From: Veillonella sp. T11011-6
Lineage (GTDB): Bacteria > Bacillota > Negativicutes > Veillonellales > Veillonellaceae
DNA length: 64,000 nucleotides
Direction: 5' to 3'
Assembly: GCF_002959755.1 (NCBI RefSeq)
Contig: NZ_PPCW01000001.1
Coordinates: 62,001 to 126,000, forward strand
Positions 36,503-45,940 of the stretch are shown one piece after another. The notes beneath the pieces are model-generated. The model did no database searches. It was not told where the DNA came from and was given only the letters and a program-made list of their open reading frames with translations. Both the position numbers and the translations under genes were made by a program. Numbering within the stretch: the first letter of the stretch is position 1; each line of letters opens with the position of its first letter.

Positions 36503-36529
36503 AAAAAGTATGGTTTTCCATACTTTTTT
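36503..36529 (+). terminator. Terminator-like hairpin inside the nrdD leader
   Basis: AAAAAGTATGG (36503-36513) pairs with CCATACTTTTTT (36518-36529) around TTTT, giving a hairpin with a T run between the promoter and the nrdD start. It could be an attenuator. Confidence 0.55.
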
Positions 36530-36579
36530 CTATGTCTTAACATATATTTCAGCGGTAACAAAATGGGGAGGTTGCCAAT

Positions 36580-38730
36580 ATGTTGCAGGTCATTAAACGG
36601 GATGGTACAAAGGTACCATTTGATAAGAATAAGATTGCTTTGGCTATAGAAAAAGCTGAGCATAGTAGTACAGGGTTGTACGAAGAGGGGTTGGCACAGC
36701 GTATTGCTGATGAAATTGAAGAATATGCTACAAAGCTCCAAAAAGACATGACAATTTATGCTATTGAAGATCAAGTGTATTATAAGTTGATTGAGTATCA
36801 TAATCCTGCAACGGCACGTGCCTATGAAGGTTACAAAGCTGTTCAAGCTTTTAAACGTCGTCAAAATACCACTGATGATGATGTAATCGGTTTATTAGAT
36901 CGCAGTAATGTCAGCGTTCTCGATGAAAACTCTAATAAGGATGCTGCTATTGTATCTACACAACGTGATTTAATTGCTGGTGAAGTATCTAAGGATATCG
37001 CTCGCCGTAAATTAATTCCTACAGATATTTTAGAAGCCCATGATAGTGGTGCTATTCACTTCCATGATATGGATTACATTATCCAGCCTATGTTTAACTG
37101 TTGCTTGATCAATTTGGAAGATATGCTAACAAATGGTACGGTTATCAATGGTAAGAAAATTGATACACCTAAATCCTTCCAAGTTGCATGTACAGTAACA
37201 ACGCAAATTATTGCCCAAGTTGCATCTGGTCAATACGGCGGTCAAAGTATCAATGGTATCGATCGCATTTTGGCGCCATTCGTACGTAAATCTTACGAAA
37301 AAATCCTCAACAATGTTATTGAAGAACAAGTTGAGATTTACGGGATGGAACCAAATATGGAAAAAGCCCGTGAAATTGCGTGGAAACGTACGCGTAAAGA
37401 GGTTAAGGATGGTATCCAAACTATCCAATATCAAATCAATACATTGATGACTACAAATGGTCAATCTCCATTTGTTACATTGTTCATGTATTTTAAACCT
37501 GATTATGAATACGCTAAAGAGGCTGCTCTTATTACAGAAGAGATTTTGCGCCAACGTATTAAGGGTGTAAAAAATGAAGCTGATGTATATATTACGCCAG
37601 CATTCCCTAAATTGATTTATGTTCTTGATGAACATAATGTAACGCCTGATAGTCCATATTACTATTTAACTGAACTTGCTGCACAATGTACTGCTAAACG
37701 CATGTATCCAGATTATATTTCCGCTAAGAAGATGAAGGAAAACTATGAGGGTAATGTATTTAGCCCAATGGGATGTCGTTCTTTCTTATCTCCTTGGAAG
37801 GATGAAAAGGGGAACTATAAGTTTGATGGGCGCTTTAATATGGGCGTTGTAAGTTTGAACTTACCTCAAATTGGTATCTTAGCTCGCGGTAGTGAAGAAA
37901 GATTCTTTGAAATTTTAGATAAACGTCTTGAATTAGCGGAAAAAGCATTACTGTTACGTTACAACTTATTAAAGGATGTAGTGAGTGATGTATCGCCAAT
38001 TCATTGGCAACACGGTGCTATTGCGCGCCTAAAAAAAGGAGAGAAAATCGCTCGTTTCCTTACTGGTGGTTATGCAACAATTTCTCTTGGCTACATCGGT
38101 ATTTATGAAGCAACTCGATTGATTACCGGTGAGTCTAATACAGGTGAAAAAGGTCGTGTATTCGCCATGAAAATTATGGATCGTTTAAATGATGCCATCA
38201 ATCTATGGCATGATAAACATAATCTTGGCTTTGGTTTATATGGTACACCTGCTGAAAGCTTAACAAATCGATTCTCTTCTCTAGATCGTGCTCGCTTTGG
38301 TGTAATTGAAGATATTACTGATAAAGGATATTACACTAATAGTTATCACGTAAATGTTCGTGAAGAAATCAATGTATTTGATAAGTTTAATTTTGAATCT
38401 GAATTCCAAAAGAAATCGACCGGCGGTTGTATTTCCTATGCGGAAATTCCGAATATGACTAACAATATCCCAGCTGTTTTGACTATGATTCAATATATTT
38501 ATGATCATATTTCTTATGCTGAGTTTAATACCAAGTCCGACTACTGTCACGAATGTGGTTTTGATGGTGAAATTAAGGTCAATGAACATAATGAATGGGA
38601 ATGTCCTCGTTGCCACAACACAAACCGAGATAAATTAACTGTAATTCGTCGTACTTGTGGTTATTTAGGTGAAAACTTCTGGAATGAAGGTCGTACGAAA
38701 GAAATCAAAGATCGTGTAATGCACATTTAA
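36580..38730 (+). CDS. nrdD: Anaerobic (class III) ribonucleoside-triphosphate reductase
   Basis: Makes deoxyribonucleotides without oxygen using a glycyl radical. An ATP-cone regulatory domain opens the protein (MLQVIKRDGTKVPFDKNKI, residues 1-90). The barrel includes NLPQIGILARGSEERFF near 427. Two CxxC pairs near residues 650 and 670 (CHECGFDG and CPRCHN) form the zinc site. The glycyl radical loop RTCGYLGENFWNEGR lies about 20 residues from the end. 716 residues is normal. GGGGAGG precedes the ATG. nrdG follows after a hairpin. Confidence 0.96.
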   Translation: MLQVIKRDGTKVPFDKNKIALAIEKAEHSSTGLYEEGLAQRIADEIEEYATKLQKDMTIYAIEDQVYYKLIEYHNPATARAYEGYKAVQAFKRRQNTTDDDVIGLLDRSNVSVLDENSNKDAAIVSTQRDLIAGEVSKDIARRKLIPTDILEAHDSGAIHFHDMDYIIQPMFNCCLINLEDMLTNGTVINGKKIDTPKSFQVACTVTTQIIAQVASGQYGGQSINGIDRILAPFVRKSYEKILNNVIEEQVEIYGMEPNMEKAREIAWKRTRKEVKDGIQTIQYQINTLMTTNGQSPFVTLFMYFKPDYEYAKEAALITEEILRQRIKGVKNEADVYITPAFPKLIYVLDEHNVTPDSPYYYLTELAAQCTAKRMYPDYISAKKMKENYEGNVFSPMGCRSFLSPWKDEKGNYKFDGRFNMGVVSLNLPQIGILARGSEERFFEILDKRLELAEKALLLRYNLLKDVVSDVSPIHWQHGAIARLKKGEKIARFLTGGYATISLGYIGIYEATRLITGESNTGEKGRVFAMKIMDRLNDAINLWHDKHNLGFGLYGTPAESLTNRFSSLDRARFGVIEDITDKGYYTNSYHVNVREEINVFDKFNFESEFQKKSTGGCISYAEIPNMTNNIPAVLTMIQYIYDHISYAEFNTKSDYCHECGFDGEIKVNEHNEWECPRCHNTNRDKLTVIRRTCGYLGENFWNEGRTKEIKDRVMHI

Positions 38731-38763
38731 AATTATTAGAATTATAGTTGCTATAAATACATG

Positions 38764-38793
38764 GTAAAAGCTGTGCTTAAGGCACAGCTTTTA
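38764..38793 (+). other. Hairpin between nrdD and nrdG
   Basis: GTAAAAGCTGTGC pairs with GCACAGCTTTTAC around a 4-base loop. No T run follows, so it is a weak terminator at best and may instead protect or process the nrdD-nrdG transcript. Confidence 0.55.
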
Positions 38794-38867
38794 CTGCGTT
38801 TGTAAGAAATAGAAATATATCTATATAGTGTTAGTCAAAGTTGATTACCACTACTATGGAGGTAATT

Positions 38868-39365
38868 ATGAGATATGGGCAAATAAGACAATATGATATT
38901 GCCAATGGGGAAGGTATTCGTACATCTATATTCGTAACCGGTTGTACACATTGTTGTTATAACTGTTTTAATGAAGAATACCAGGATTTTAATGCCGGTA
39001 AGGAGTGGACTCAATCTGAAACTGATTTAGTTGTATCCTATGTGAAAACTCCAACATGCTCAGGTTTAACCTTGTTAGGTGGGGAACCGTTCCAAAATGT
39101 ACAAGGTTTATTGCCGGTGGTGCGGGCAGTCCGTGCGGCGGCGCCAGACAAGAAAATTTGGGCCTATTCAGGTTATACTATAGATGATATCTTAGAAGAT
39201 AAGTTGAGAAGCGCTTTATTACATGAAATTGATATTCTCGTAGACGGTCGCTTTGTAGATGAACTAAAAGATCCAGCATTGCGATTTAGAGGGTCATCTA
39301 ATCAACGTATTATAGATGTTAAGAAAACATTAGAAACAGGCGAAGTCGTATTAGCAATGGAGTAA
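38868..39365 (+). CDS. nrdG: Anaerobic ribonucleotide reductase activating protein (radical SAM)
   Basis: Uses a [4Fe-4S] cluster and S-adenosylmethionine to install the glycyl radical on NrdD. The cluster motif CTHCCYNC (C-x3-C-x2-C) is near residue 27, followed by LLGGEPFQN near 72 and a YSGYTIDD stretch near 104. TGGAGG at 38857-38862 sets the start at ATG 38868 (165 residues); an open frame from a TTG at 38841 has no such signal. The neighbour is nrdD, its partner. The ClC gene begins 2 bases after the stop. Confidence 0.94.
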   Translation: MRYGQIRQYDIANGEGIRTSIFVTGCTHCCYNCFNEEYQDFNAGKEWTQSETDLVVSYVKTPTCSGLTLLGGEPFQNVQGLLPVVRAVRAAAPDKKIWAYSGYTIDDILEDKLRSALLHEIDILVDGRFVDELKDPALRFRGSSNQRIIDVKKTLETGEVVLAME

Positions 39366-39367
39366 GT

Positions 39368-40606
39368 ATGGCATTTGATAAACGTTTAATAGGCCTCATA
39401 ATTATCGTTGGATTTATAGCGGGATTAGTAGGGGCTTCTTATACACATTTATTACATGGGATTCAGCACTTTGTATATCATTATTCTTCTGCTGATCATA
39501 TGAGTTTTGGTACTGCTGTAGCTCGTGTATCTCCCGTAGAGCGATTGATACCACTGATTATTTGCGGTCTTATAGGCGGTGTCGGTTGGGTACTTATTCA
39601 TCGATATGGTAAAGGTGTTGTAGATATTAAAACGGCTGTATCTGGTAAGATGGATATGAATCCTATTACTACTGTTTTACATGCAACTTTACAAATTATT
39701 ACCGTAGGTATTGGTTCACCATTAGGACGAGAAGTCGCACCACGTGAAGCCAGTGCAGGGATTACAACTTTTTTAGTTAAACATTTTGATATTAAACAAG
39801 AAGATCGCCAACTATTGATTGCTTGTGCAGCAGGTGCTGGCTTGGCAGCGGTTTATAATTCACCGTTATCGGCAGCGATTTTTACGTTGGAAACATTGCT
39901 TCTTACATGGAATATACGCGCTATGAGTGCTGCTCTTATATGCTGTGGATTAGCAACCTTTGTAACGAGACAGGCAGGTGTAGGGGATGTTATTCAATAT
40001 ACAATGGCTCAACCTAGCTTGGGTAGTCATTATGTTGAATTCTCCATTGCCTTGGGTGCTATTGTTGCCTTAGGTGTAGTTTTATTTAATATTACACAAA
40101 GTAAGTTACCGGCTATTCATCGTAGCAGTCCTGTTATGATTCCCATTTCTATCGTAGCATTTACACTTATCGGTGTATTAGCTATGTATTTCCCTGAAAT
40201 TCTTGGGAATGGTAAGGCTGGCAATGAATTAACCTTTACCAATGAAATTACATGGACTTATGCATTAGGTTTATTTGGTTCTAAGTGGGTAGCTGTATTA
40301 CTCGCATTAGCAGCAGGTGCGTATGGTGGCCGTATTACTCCATCTATGATGTTGGGAAGTACGCTAGCTATAGTATTTGGTACCATTTGGTCTATTGCTG
40401 TTGCCCCTATATCATTAGGTATGGCAGCATTCATCGGTGCCGTAGCATTCCTTGGCCTTGCTCAAAAGATGCCAATGACATCTTGTGTATTTATGCTTGA
40501 GCTTTCAAGATTTTCTGTAGAAATGTTGTTCCCTATAGCGTTAACTATGGGTACAGCGCTTATGGTAGAGCAGATTATTCAGTCAAAACTAAAGAGTGAT
40601 AAATAG
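39368..40606 (+). CDS. ClC-family anion channel/transporter
   Basis: An inner-membrane protein of 412 residues with about ten hydrophobic helices in the ClC arrangement. GSPLGREVAPREASAG near residue 118 is the gating-glutamate region (usually GREGP). AAGAGLAAVYNSPLSAAIFTLE near 155 is highly typical, and GAYGGRITPSMMLG near 318 stands for the usual GGxFxP. The serine motif GSGIP reads GKGVV. ClC proteins move chloride or fluoride; the altered motifs make the ion uncertain. It directly follows nrdG and ends at a strong terminator. Confidence 0.85.
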   Translation: MAFDKRLIGLIIIVGFIAGLVGASYTHLLHGIQHFVYHYSSADHMSFGTAVARVSPVERLIPLIICGLIGGVGWVLIHRYGKGVVDIKTAVSGKMDMNPITTVLHATLQIITVGIGSPLGREVAPREASAGITTFLVKHFDIKQEDRQLLIACAAGAGLAAVYNSPLSAAIFTLETLLLTWNIRAMSAALICCGLATFVTRQAGVGDVIQYTMAQPSLGSHYVEFSIALGAIVALGVVLFNITQSKLPAIHRSSPVMIPISIVAFTLIGVLAMYFPEILGNGKAGNELTFTNEITWTYALGLFGSKWVAVLLALAAGAYGGRITPSMMLGSTLAIVFGTIWSIAVAPISLGMAAFIGAVAFLGLAQKMPMTSCVFMLELSRFSVEMLFPIALTMGTALMVEQIIQSKLKSDK

Positions 40607-40618
40607 TAATCTAAACAC

Positions 40619-40657
40619 ATGGATGCTTCCCTGTATTTTACAGGGGGCATCCATTTT
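40619..40657 (+). terminator. Terminator after the ClC gene
   Basis: ATGGATGCTTCCCTGTA pairs with TACAGGGGGCATCCAT around a short loop and is followed by TTTT. An IS200-derived sequence is inserted directly after the T run. Confidence 0.85.
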
Positions 40658-41045
40658 GTTATTGTCTTTAGACTGGTTCGCGACATAGTCGCGAATCATA
40701 AAACCACCCGCTATGCGGGTGCGGTAACCTTAAAGTATAAATTTAGAAATAGACACTTTTGGTCCGAGGGATATTATGTTAGTACAGTAGGTCTAAATGA
40801 GGCAACAGTAAGAAAATATATACGTGAGCAAGAGTTACATGACCAAATGAAGGATAAGTTAAGTGTAAAAGAGTATGAGGACCCTTTTAAGGGTAGCAAG
40901 TAATACATATCCCCTTTGAGGGGAAGGTTACGAGTCAATGGCTATGCGGCTTGAACGTAGTGAAAGCCAGCGCCTTTAGACGCTGGCCTAGTACTACGGG
41001 CTTATAGCCCGTGAGCAAACCACCCGTTTTACGGGTGGTTCTGAT
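40658..41045 (+). mobile_element. Decayed IS200/IS605-type element
   Basis: A left-end-like block with two hairpins (TTCGCGACATAGTCGCGAA at 40677-40695 and CACCCGCTATGCGGGTG at 40705-40721) is followed by the last 56 codons of an IS200 transposase. The right end has hairpins GCCAGCG/CGCTGGC (40966-40987), ACGGGC/GCCCGT (40996-41012) and AACCACCC/GGGTGGTT (41018-41040). Subterminal hairpins and no terminal inverted repeats or target duplication fit IS200/IS605. The HUH half of the transposase gene is missing. The exact outer borders are estimates. Confidence 0.8.
40733..40903 (+). pseudogene. Remnant of IS200 TnpA transposase (C-terminal part only)
   Basis: The translated end reads FRNRHFWSEGYYVSTVG, then NEATVRKYIREQ, which is the last third of TnpA. 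The Y and Q in KYIREQ correspond to the catalytic tyrosine and the metal-ligand glutamine. The N-terminal HUH motif is absent, so no active transposase can be made. An open frame does run upstream to 40619, but that part is element end and terminator sequence read by chance. Confidence 0.85.
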
Positions 41046-41237
41046 ATATCGAAAAATTGATAATTTTAACGCATAATTATGTGAAAATAAAATGAAAAAA
41101 ATTTACTTTTACAGTAAAATGTGGTATTTTAGTTATATGATTTTAAGAAAATCGATATAGTCTAAGTGATTATCGATTGGTTACTGTAATTTTTATGTAA
41201 GTGGATATAGTTAGTTTGATTTAAAGGGGTAAGATTG

Positions 41238-44200
41238 ATGAATCGAGTGTTTAAAGTAATTTGGAATCGTACAAAGGGGTGTTACGTAGTCGTAGCGGAA
41301 ACGGCAAAGAACATGACGAAACGGTCTTCTTTGTCGGTTGTATTTTCTAAAATGGTAGGTGCTACTGCGCTTGCCGTTATGTTGACGGGCGTTATGATGC
41401 CGACTGATGCTTTGGGGGCACCGATTAAAAATGGTATCGGAGCGCAGGCCTCAAATAATGGTGGTATCGCTATTGGTGATATAGCTAATGCACTTGGTGA
41501 TTATAGTGTAGCCATCGGTAACGGTGCAAAAGCAGCCGGTGAAAGTACTGTAGGCACGAATATCCCGACAAGTACAGTGGCTATAGGTCAAGGGGCACAA
41601 GCTTTGGAAAACGGGGATATCGTTATCGGTCGTTCCGCAAAGAGTATTGTTTCTACGCACCATGGTAATCCTGGATCCGGCGCTGTAGTTATGGGGGCGG
41701 ATGCTGCTTCCTACGGTGCTCGTGGTGATGTGGCTATCGGTGCATCTGCGGAAACAAATGTAAAAATTAAGAATGATGGCGGTACTGTTAACCCTAAATA
41801 TGCGCAAGGTGTAGCTATCGGCAGCACTGCAAAAACTTATGGTACACAGTCTCTTGCTCTCGGTGCAGATACAAGAGCTATTGGTAATTCATCTGTTGCC
41901 ATCGGCGGTGATGATATCGATATGGCTCGTACTGAATTGGAAACAGCTGTGCCTCAATTGGCTGCAGGAAACGGTATTAAAAAGAGCTTTAACAAGGAAA
42001 TTGAAGATAAATTCGCCGGCACTCTTGGTTCGGCATCTATTAATGTAAAAGGTAAATATGCAAATACGGCGGCTATCGGTGATGCAACTACGGCTATCGG
42101 TACATTGAGCGAAGCCTATGGTACAGGCTCTACAGCAATCGGTATCAACTCTTTGACTAAAGGTGTAGCCAGCACCGGTATCGGTATCATGACACGTAGT
42201 TGGGGAACAAATTCTCTTGCTCTTGGTACGCAGGTTGGTGCTTACGGTGATCGTTCATCCTCTATCGGTGATACGAACCAGGTCGGTTTAGATATGAAAG
42301 ACGGTTCTAAATCCGGGAAAGAGTCTGCTGCTGTTGGTTCCAAGAATACGATTTACGGTAATCAGGCGTATGCTATCGGTGCAGGAAATACCATCGGTTC
42401 CGCTACTGTTATGACCACGACGGAAGCAAATGGTAGTGGTGCAGGTGCCGATCAGGATACAATTACAACTGTTACAGACGGTACTGTTAAAGGTAATATG
42501 TCCGGTGCATTCGGCTATAAGAACAGTATTACGGCCGATAATTCTTATGTAGTGGGCAGTAACTCCAATGTTTCCGCTGATGGGGCTATGGTTCTCGGGA
42601 ACAATGCTTCCGTGACGGCGAAAAATGCTGTGGCTCTCGGTAATAATACAAAGGTAGATAATGAAAGCGCTGTAGCTCTGGGGACCGGTTCTGAAACGGC
42701 AGCAGCTGTAGCGACACCTTCCGCAACCATTAACGGAGCTGTACATAACTTTGCTGGTATTAATCCGTCATCTACCGTAAGTGTTGGCAAGGCAGGCATG
42801 GAACGGACAGTTACTAATGTAGCGGCAGGTCGTATTTCCGCTATTTCTACGGATGCTATCAACGGCAGTCAATTGCATGCAGTTACTTCGGAGATGGATA
42901 AGGGCGTGGTATATGCCGGTGATGTGAAAGCTGCATCGGCTACAGCTAATCAATTTACTCGTAAATTTGGTGAACAGACAAATGTTGTTGGTGGCGTGAC
43001 TGATCCGACAAAACTATCCGATAATAATATCGGCGTTGTATCCAACGGAATAGATACATTAAATGTAAAATTGGCGAAAACGTTAACCGGTCTAGAAAGC
43101 GTTACTGCCGGCAGTACGACTATCAACAATAACGGCTTGACTGTAGGCGGTAAGACTTATGTAACGCCGAACGGTATTGATGCGAACAATCAGAAGATTA
43201 CCAACGTGGCGGATGGTAGTAATTCTAATGATGCAGTTAACTATGGTCAGTTACAAAAAGCTATCAACGGTACTGCGAAGGCATCCACTGTGAAAGCAAA
43301 GGATGCGAATATAACCGTAACGGAAGGTACGAATGCGAATGGCGGTAAGGAATTTACTGTCGGTTTAGGCAATAAAATCAATGTTGGTACTGCCCACCCT
43401 GTAACTGTAGATGGTGATACAGGTCATGTAACAGGTCTCACGAATACGGATTGGAATGTGGATAATCCAGTGGCTGTATCCGGTCGTGGTGCTACGGAAG
43501 ATCAGTTGAAGAAGGTTAACGACAAAGTTAATACGAATAGATCCGACATCGACAAAAATAAACAGGATATTGCGAGTAACAAACAGAACATCACTAAAAA
43601 TGCCGGAGATATCGTCAATAATACGCAGAATATCAATAAGAATAAACAGGATATCTCCGATATCAATAAAACTCTTGAAAAAGGCTTGAATTTTGCCGGT
43701 GATACCGGTGCCGTAAGCAACAGAAAATTAGGTGATACCGTAACTATCAAAGGCGGTGCTGATGCAGCTAAATTATCCGACAATAATATCGGTGTTGTAT
43801 CCGACGGTAACGGTACATTAAATGTAAAATTGGCGAAAGAATTACAGGGGTTAACGTCTACAACTTTCACAAACGGTGGTAATAACACTGTTATTAACGG
43901 TGACGGTATGACAATCAATCCTGCCGGCGGTAATAAGGTGAGCCTCACAAAGGATGGCCTCGATAACGGAGGTAATAAGATTACGAATGTAGCCGATGGT
44001 ACGGATCCTAAAGATGCGGTTAATAAATCCCAATTGGATAAGGCGATAACGGCTGCGAGTACAACGGTGACAGCCGGTAAAAATATTATCGTTACACCTA
44101 GCACCAATGCGGATGGGTCGAAAAACTATGAAGTGGGCCTTAAGGATCAGGTGACAATGGGCACAGATCTGACAAAACAAGTGGCTATAGACGGCAATGC

Positions 44201-45893
44201 CGGTACAATCAAAGCCGGCGATAAGGTTGAAATCGATGGTAATAAAGGTACTATTAAAGCGGGCAATGTAACGATTGACGGCGAAAACGGTACCATTAAG
44301 GCCGGCGACAAGGTAACGATCGACGGCAAAGACGGCAAGATTGCGGCAGGGAAAGTTGCTGTTGACGGTAAGGACGGCTATGTGACAGGTCTGGAAAACA
44401 AAGATTGGGACCCTGATAATATCTCAAGCGGTCGTGCTGCTACAGAAGACCAGTTGCAGAAATCTCACAAGACCTTGGATAATAAAATTACCAACTTGGG
44501 CGATGAAATCACGAAGAAAGGTATGGATTTTGCCGGTAATACAGGCGAATTCCATCGTGATTTAGGTCAAAAGGTTACCATTAAAGGTGAAGGTACAGAA
44601 AATGATGATAAATATTCCGGTGAGAATATTAAGACCGTAGCTGAAAATGGTAATGTTACGATCAAGATGGCGAAGGATCTAAAGACTGACAGCTTAACTA
44701 CCGATAAGGTGAAAGTCGGTAAAAACGGCAAAGACGGCGTATCCATTACAGGACCTAACGGTGCTGACGGTACGGACGGCAAGGTAGGCATTGCTGGCAA
44801 AGACGGTAAAGATGCTGTATCCATGTCCGGTAAAGACGGTGTCGGTCACATCGGTTTAAGCGGTAAGGACGGCCGCAATGCGGATATTACCGTTGATAAA
44901 GGCGATCCTGACCTTAACGGAAACGAAATCACTCGTATTAAATACCGGGATGAAAACGGTAAGACACATCAGGTGGCAACCAAAGATGACGGTATGAAGT
45001 ACGGTGGTGATACCGGTACGGTTATCAAGAAACAGCTTAACGAACAGGTGAATGTAGTCGGCGGCATTACCGATGCCAATAAGTTGACCTCAGAAGATAA
45101 TTTGGGTGTCGTATCCGACGGCAACAATAACCTTAAGGTTCGTATGGCGAAGGACTTGAAAGGTCTAGAAACCGTAACGACTAAGGACGCTGACGGTAAT
45201 ACAACCGTTATGAACAGTGGCGGCGTGACAATCACTCCGGCCGGCGGCAATCAGGTGAGCCTCACAAAAGACGGTCTCGATAACGGCGGCAATACGATCA
45301 GTAATGTCGGTCCTGGCGTAAACGGTACCGATGCGGTTAATGTAAATCAATTGAAAAATGCTACTGGCGGCTTGTCAAATGCCATTAATGCGGTAGCGGG
45401 CGAAACGCAACGTGTGGGCGCTCATGCGGCGGCACTTTCAGCATTGAAACCTATTCAGTATGATCCGTTGGAACCGACTCAGGTGATGGCCGGCATCGGC
45501 AACTATCGTGGTGAAACGGCGGCGGCTCTAGGCATTGCACATTACACGGCGGAAGATACCATGTTCCATGTAGGGATGTCCGTAGGTAGCCACCATAACA
45601 TGGTGAATGCCGGTGTAACTCGTAAATTCGGCACTTCCGATGCGAAGAAAGCTGTTCCTGAACGTTATAAGGGCGGTCCTATCAGCTCTATTTATGTGTT
45701 GCAAGATGAAGTAACAGCGTTGAAAGCTGAAAATGCACGCATGCAAGAAAGCCTCCATGAGTTGTCTTCTGTTAAGGATGATAATGCACGTATGCAAAAA
45801 CGTATTGATGAATTATCCTCTGTGAAGGAAGATAATGAACAAATGAAGGCTCAAATTGCATTGTTGATGCAACAAGCAGGTCTTACAAAATAA
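41238..45893 (+). CDS. Trimeric autotransporter adhesin (YadA/Hia-like) with C-terminal coiled-coil extension
   Basis: A 1,551-residue surface adhesin. An extended signal peptide (MNRVFKVIWNRTKGCYVV) runs to about residue 58 (ALGA). YadA-head repeats of the AIG-x-GA type fill 65-500. Necks (VAAGRISAISTDAINGSQ and similar) occur near 528, 657, 746, 917, 1063 and 1356, between stalk modules. The beta-barrel anchor spans about 1387-1465 and ends VNAGVTRKFG. About 85 more residues follow, mostly coiled coil with a repeated ELSSVK(D/E)DN unit, which is unusual. ATG at 41238 follows AAAGGGG. Codons favour GGC, GCC and ATC more than neighbours, and IS200-derived sequences flank the cassette, so transfer or recombination is likely. 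Confidence 0.93.
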   Translation: MNRVFKVIWNRTKGCYVVVAETAKNMTKRSSLSVVFSKMVGATALAVMLTGVMMPTDALGAPIKNGIGAQASNNGGIAIGDIANALGDYSVAIGNGAKAAGESTVGTNIPTSTVAIGQGAQALENGDIVIGRSAKSIVSTHHGNPGSGAVVMGADAASYGARGDVAIGASAETNVKIKNDGGTVNPKYAQGVAIGSTAKTYGTQSLALGADTRAIGNSSVAIGGDDIDMARTELETAVPQLAAGNGIKKSFNKEIEDKFAGTLGSASINVKGKYANTAAIGDATTAIGTLSEAYGTGSTAIGINSLTKGVASTGIGIMTRSWGTNSLALGTQVGAYGDRSSSIGDTNQVGLDMKDGSKSGKESAAVGSKNTIYGNQAYAIGAGNTIGSATVMTTTEANGSGAGADQDTITTVTDGTVKGNMSGAFGYKNSITADNSYVVGSNSNVSADGAMVLGNNASVTAKNAVALGNNTKVDNESAVALGTGSETAAAVATPSATINGAVHNFAGINPSSTVSVGKAGMERTVTNVAAGRISAISTDAINGSQLHAVTSEMDKGVVYAGDVKAASATANQFTRKFGEQTNVVGGVTDPTKLSDNNIGVVSNGIDTLNVKLAKTLTGLESVTAGSTTINNNGLTVGGKTYVTPNGIDANNQKITNVADGSNSNDAVNYGQLQKAINGTAKASTVKAKDANITVTEGTNANGGKEFTVGLGNKINVGTAHPVTVDGDTGHVTGLTNTDWNVDNPVAVSGRGATEDQLKKVNDKVNTNRSDIDKNKQDIASNKQNITKNAGDIVNNTQNINKNKQDISDINKTLEKGLNFAGDTGAVSNRKLGDTVTIKGGADAAKLSDNNIGVVSDGNGTLNVKLAKELQGLTSTTFTNGGNNTVINGDGMTINPAGGNKVSLTKDGLDNGGNKITNVADGTDPKDAVNKSQLDKAITAASTTVTAGKNIIVTPSTNADGSKNYEVGLKDQVTMGTDLTKQVAIDGNAGTIKAGDKVEIDGNKGTIKAGNVTIDGENGTIKAGDKVTIDGKDGKIAAGKVAVDGKDGYVTGLENKDWDPDNISSGRAATEDQLQKSHKTLDNKITNLGDEITKKGMDFAGNTGEFHRDLGQKVTIKGEGTENDDKYSGENIKTVAENGNVTIKMAKDLKTDSLTTDKVKVGKNGKDGVSITGPNGADGTDGKVGIAGKDGKDAVSMSGKDGVGHIGLSGKDGRNADITVDKGDPDLNGNEITRIKYRDENGKTHQVATKDDGMKYGGDTGTVIKKQLNEQVNVVGGITDANKLTSEDNLGVVSDGNNNLKVRMAKDLKGLETVTTKDADGNTTVMNSGGVTITPAGGNQVSLTKDGLDNGGNTISNVGPGVNGTDAVNVNQLKNATGGLSNAINAVAGETQRVGAHAAALSALKPIQYDPLEPTQVMAGIGNYRGETAAALGIAHYTAEDTMFHVGMSVGSHHNMVNAGVTRKFGTSDAKKAVPERYKGGPISSIYVLQDEVTALKAENARMQESLHELSSVKDDNARMQKRIDELSSVKEDNEQMKAQIALLMQQAGLTK
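42900..45172 (+). repeat. Four diverged stalk modules in the adhesin
   Basis: A module of about 60 residues, beginning with a G-x-x-(Y/F)-(A/G)-G-(D/N) motif and ending with L-(N/K)-V-(K/R)-(L/M)-AK-x-L, recurs at about 42900-43100, 43680-43850, 44515-44700 and 44990-45172. A ~55-base stretch at 43923-43978 is also nearly identical to 45240-45295, and both encode the N-x-VSLTKDGLDNGGN region. Such repeats allow recombination that changes stalk length. Confidence 0.75.
44201..44395 (+). repeat. Tandem short repeats in the adhesin stalk
   Basis: A unit resembling G-T-I-K-A-G-(D)-K-V-x-I-D-G-x-x is repeated about four to five times in a row, differing by a few codons. It lies just before the fifth neck. 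Confidence 0.75.
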
Positions 45894-45940
45894 TCGAATC
45901 TGAATATTCGAGTTCTTCATGGCTCATGTAAGGATTGTGA

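Noticed and set aside
40619-40903. A 94-codon open frame as an intact gene
   Set aside because: Its first third is terminator and IS200 end sequence read in frame. Only the last 56 codons resemble a protein (TnpA C terminus), so it is a pseudogene fragment.
43502-44107. Long antisense open frame (201 codons) in the adhesin
   Set aside because: It arises from the repeat-rich, biased sequence of the adhesin on the other strand. It has no ribosome-binding site and no recognisable domain.
44201-44395. Tandem repeats considered as a CRISPR array
   Set aside because: The repeats are in frame, encode stalk units of the adhesin, and have no unique spacers of constant length.
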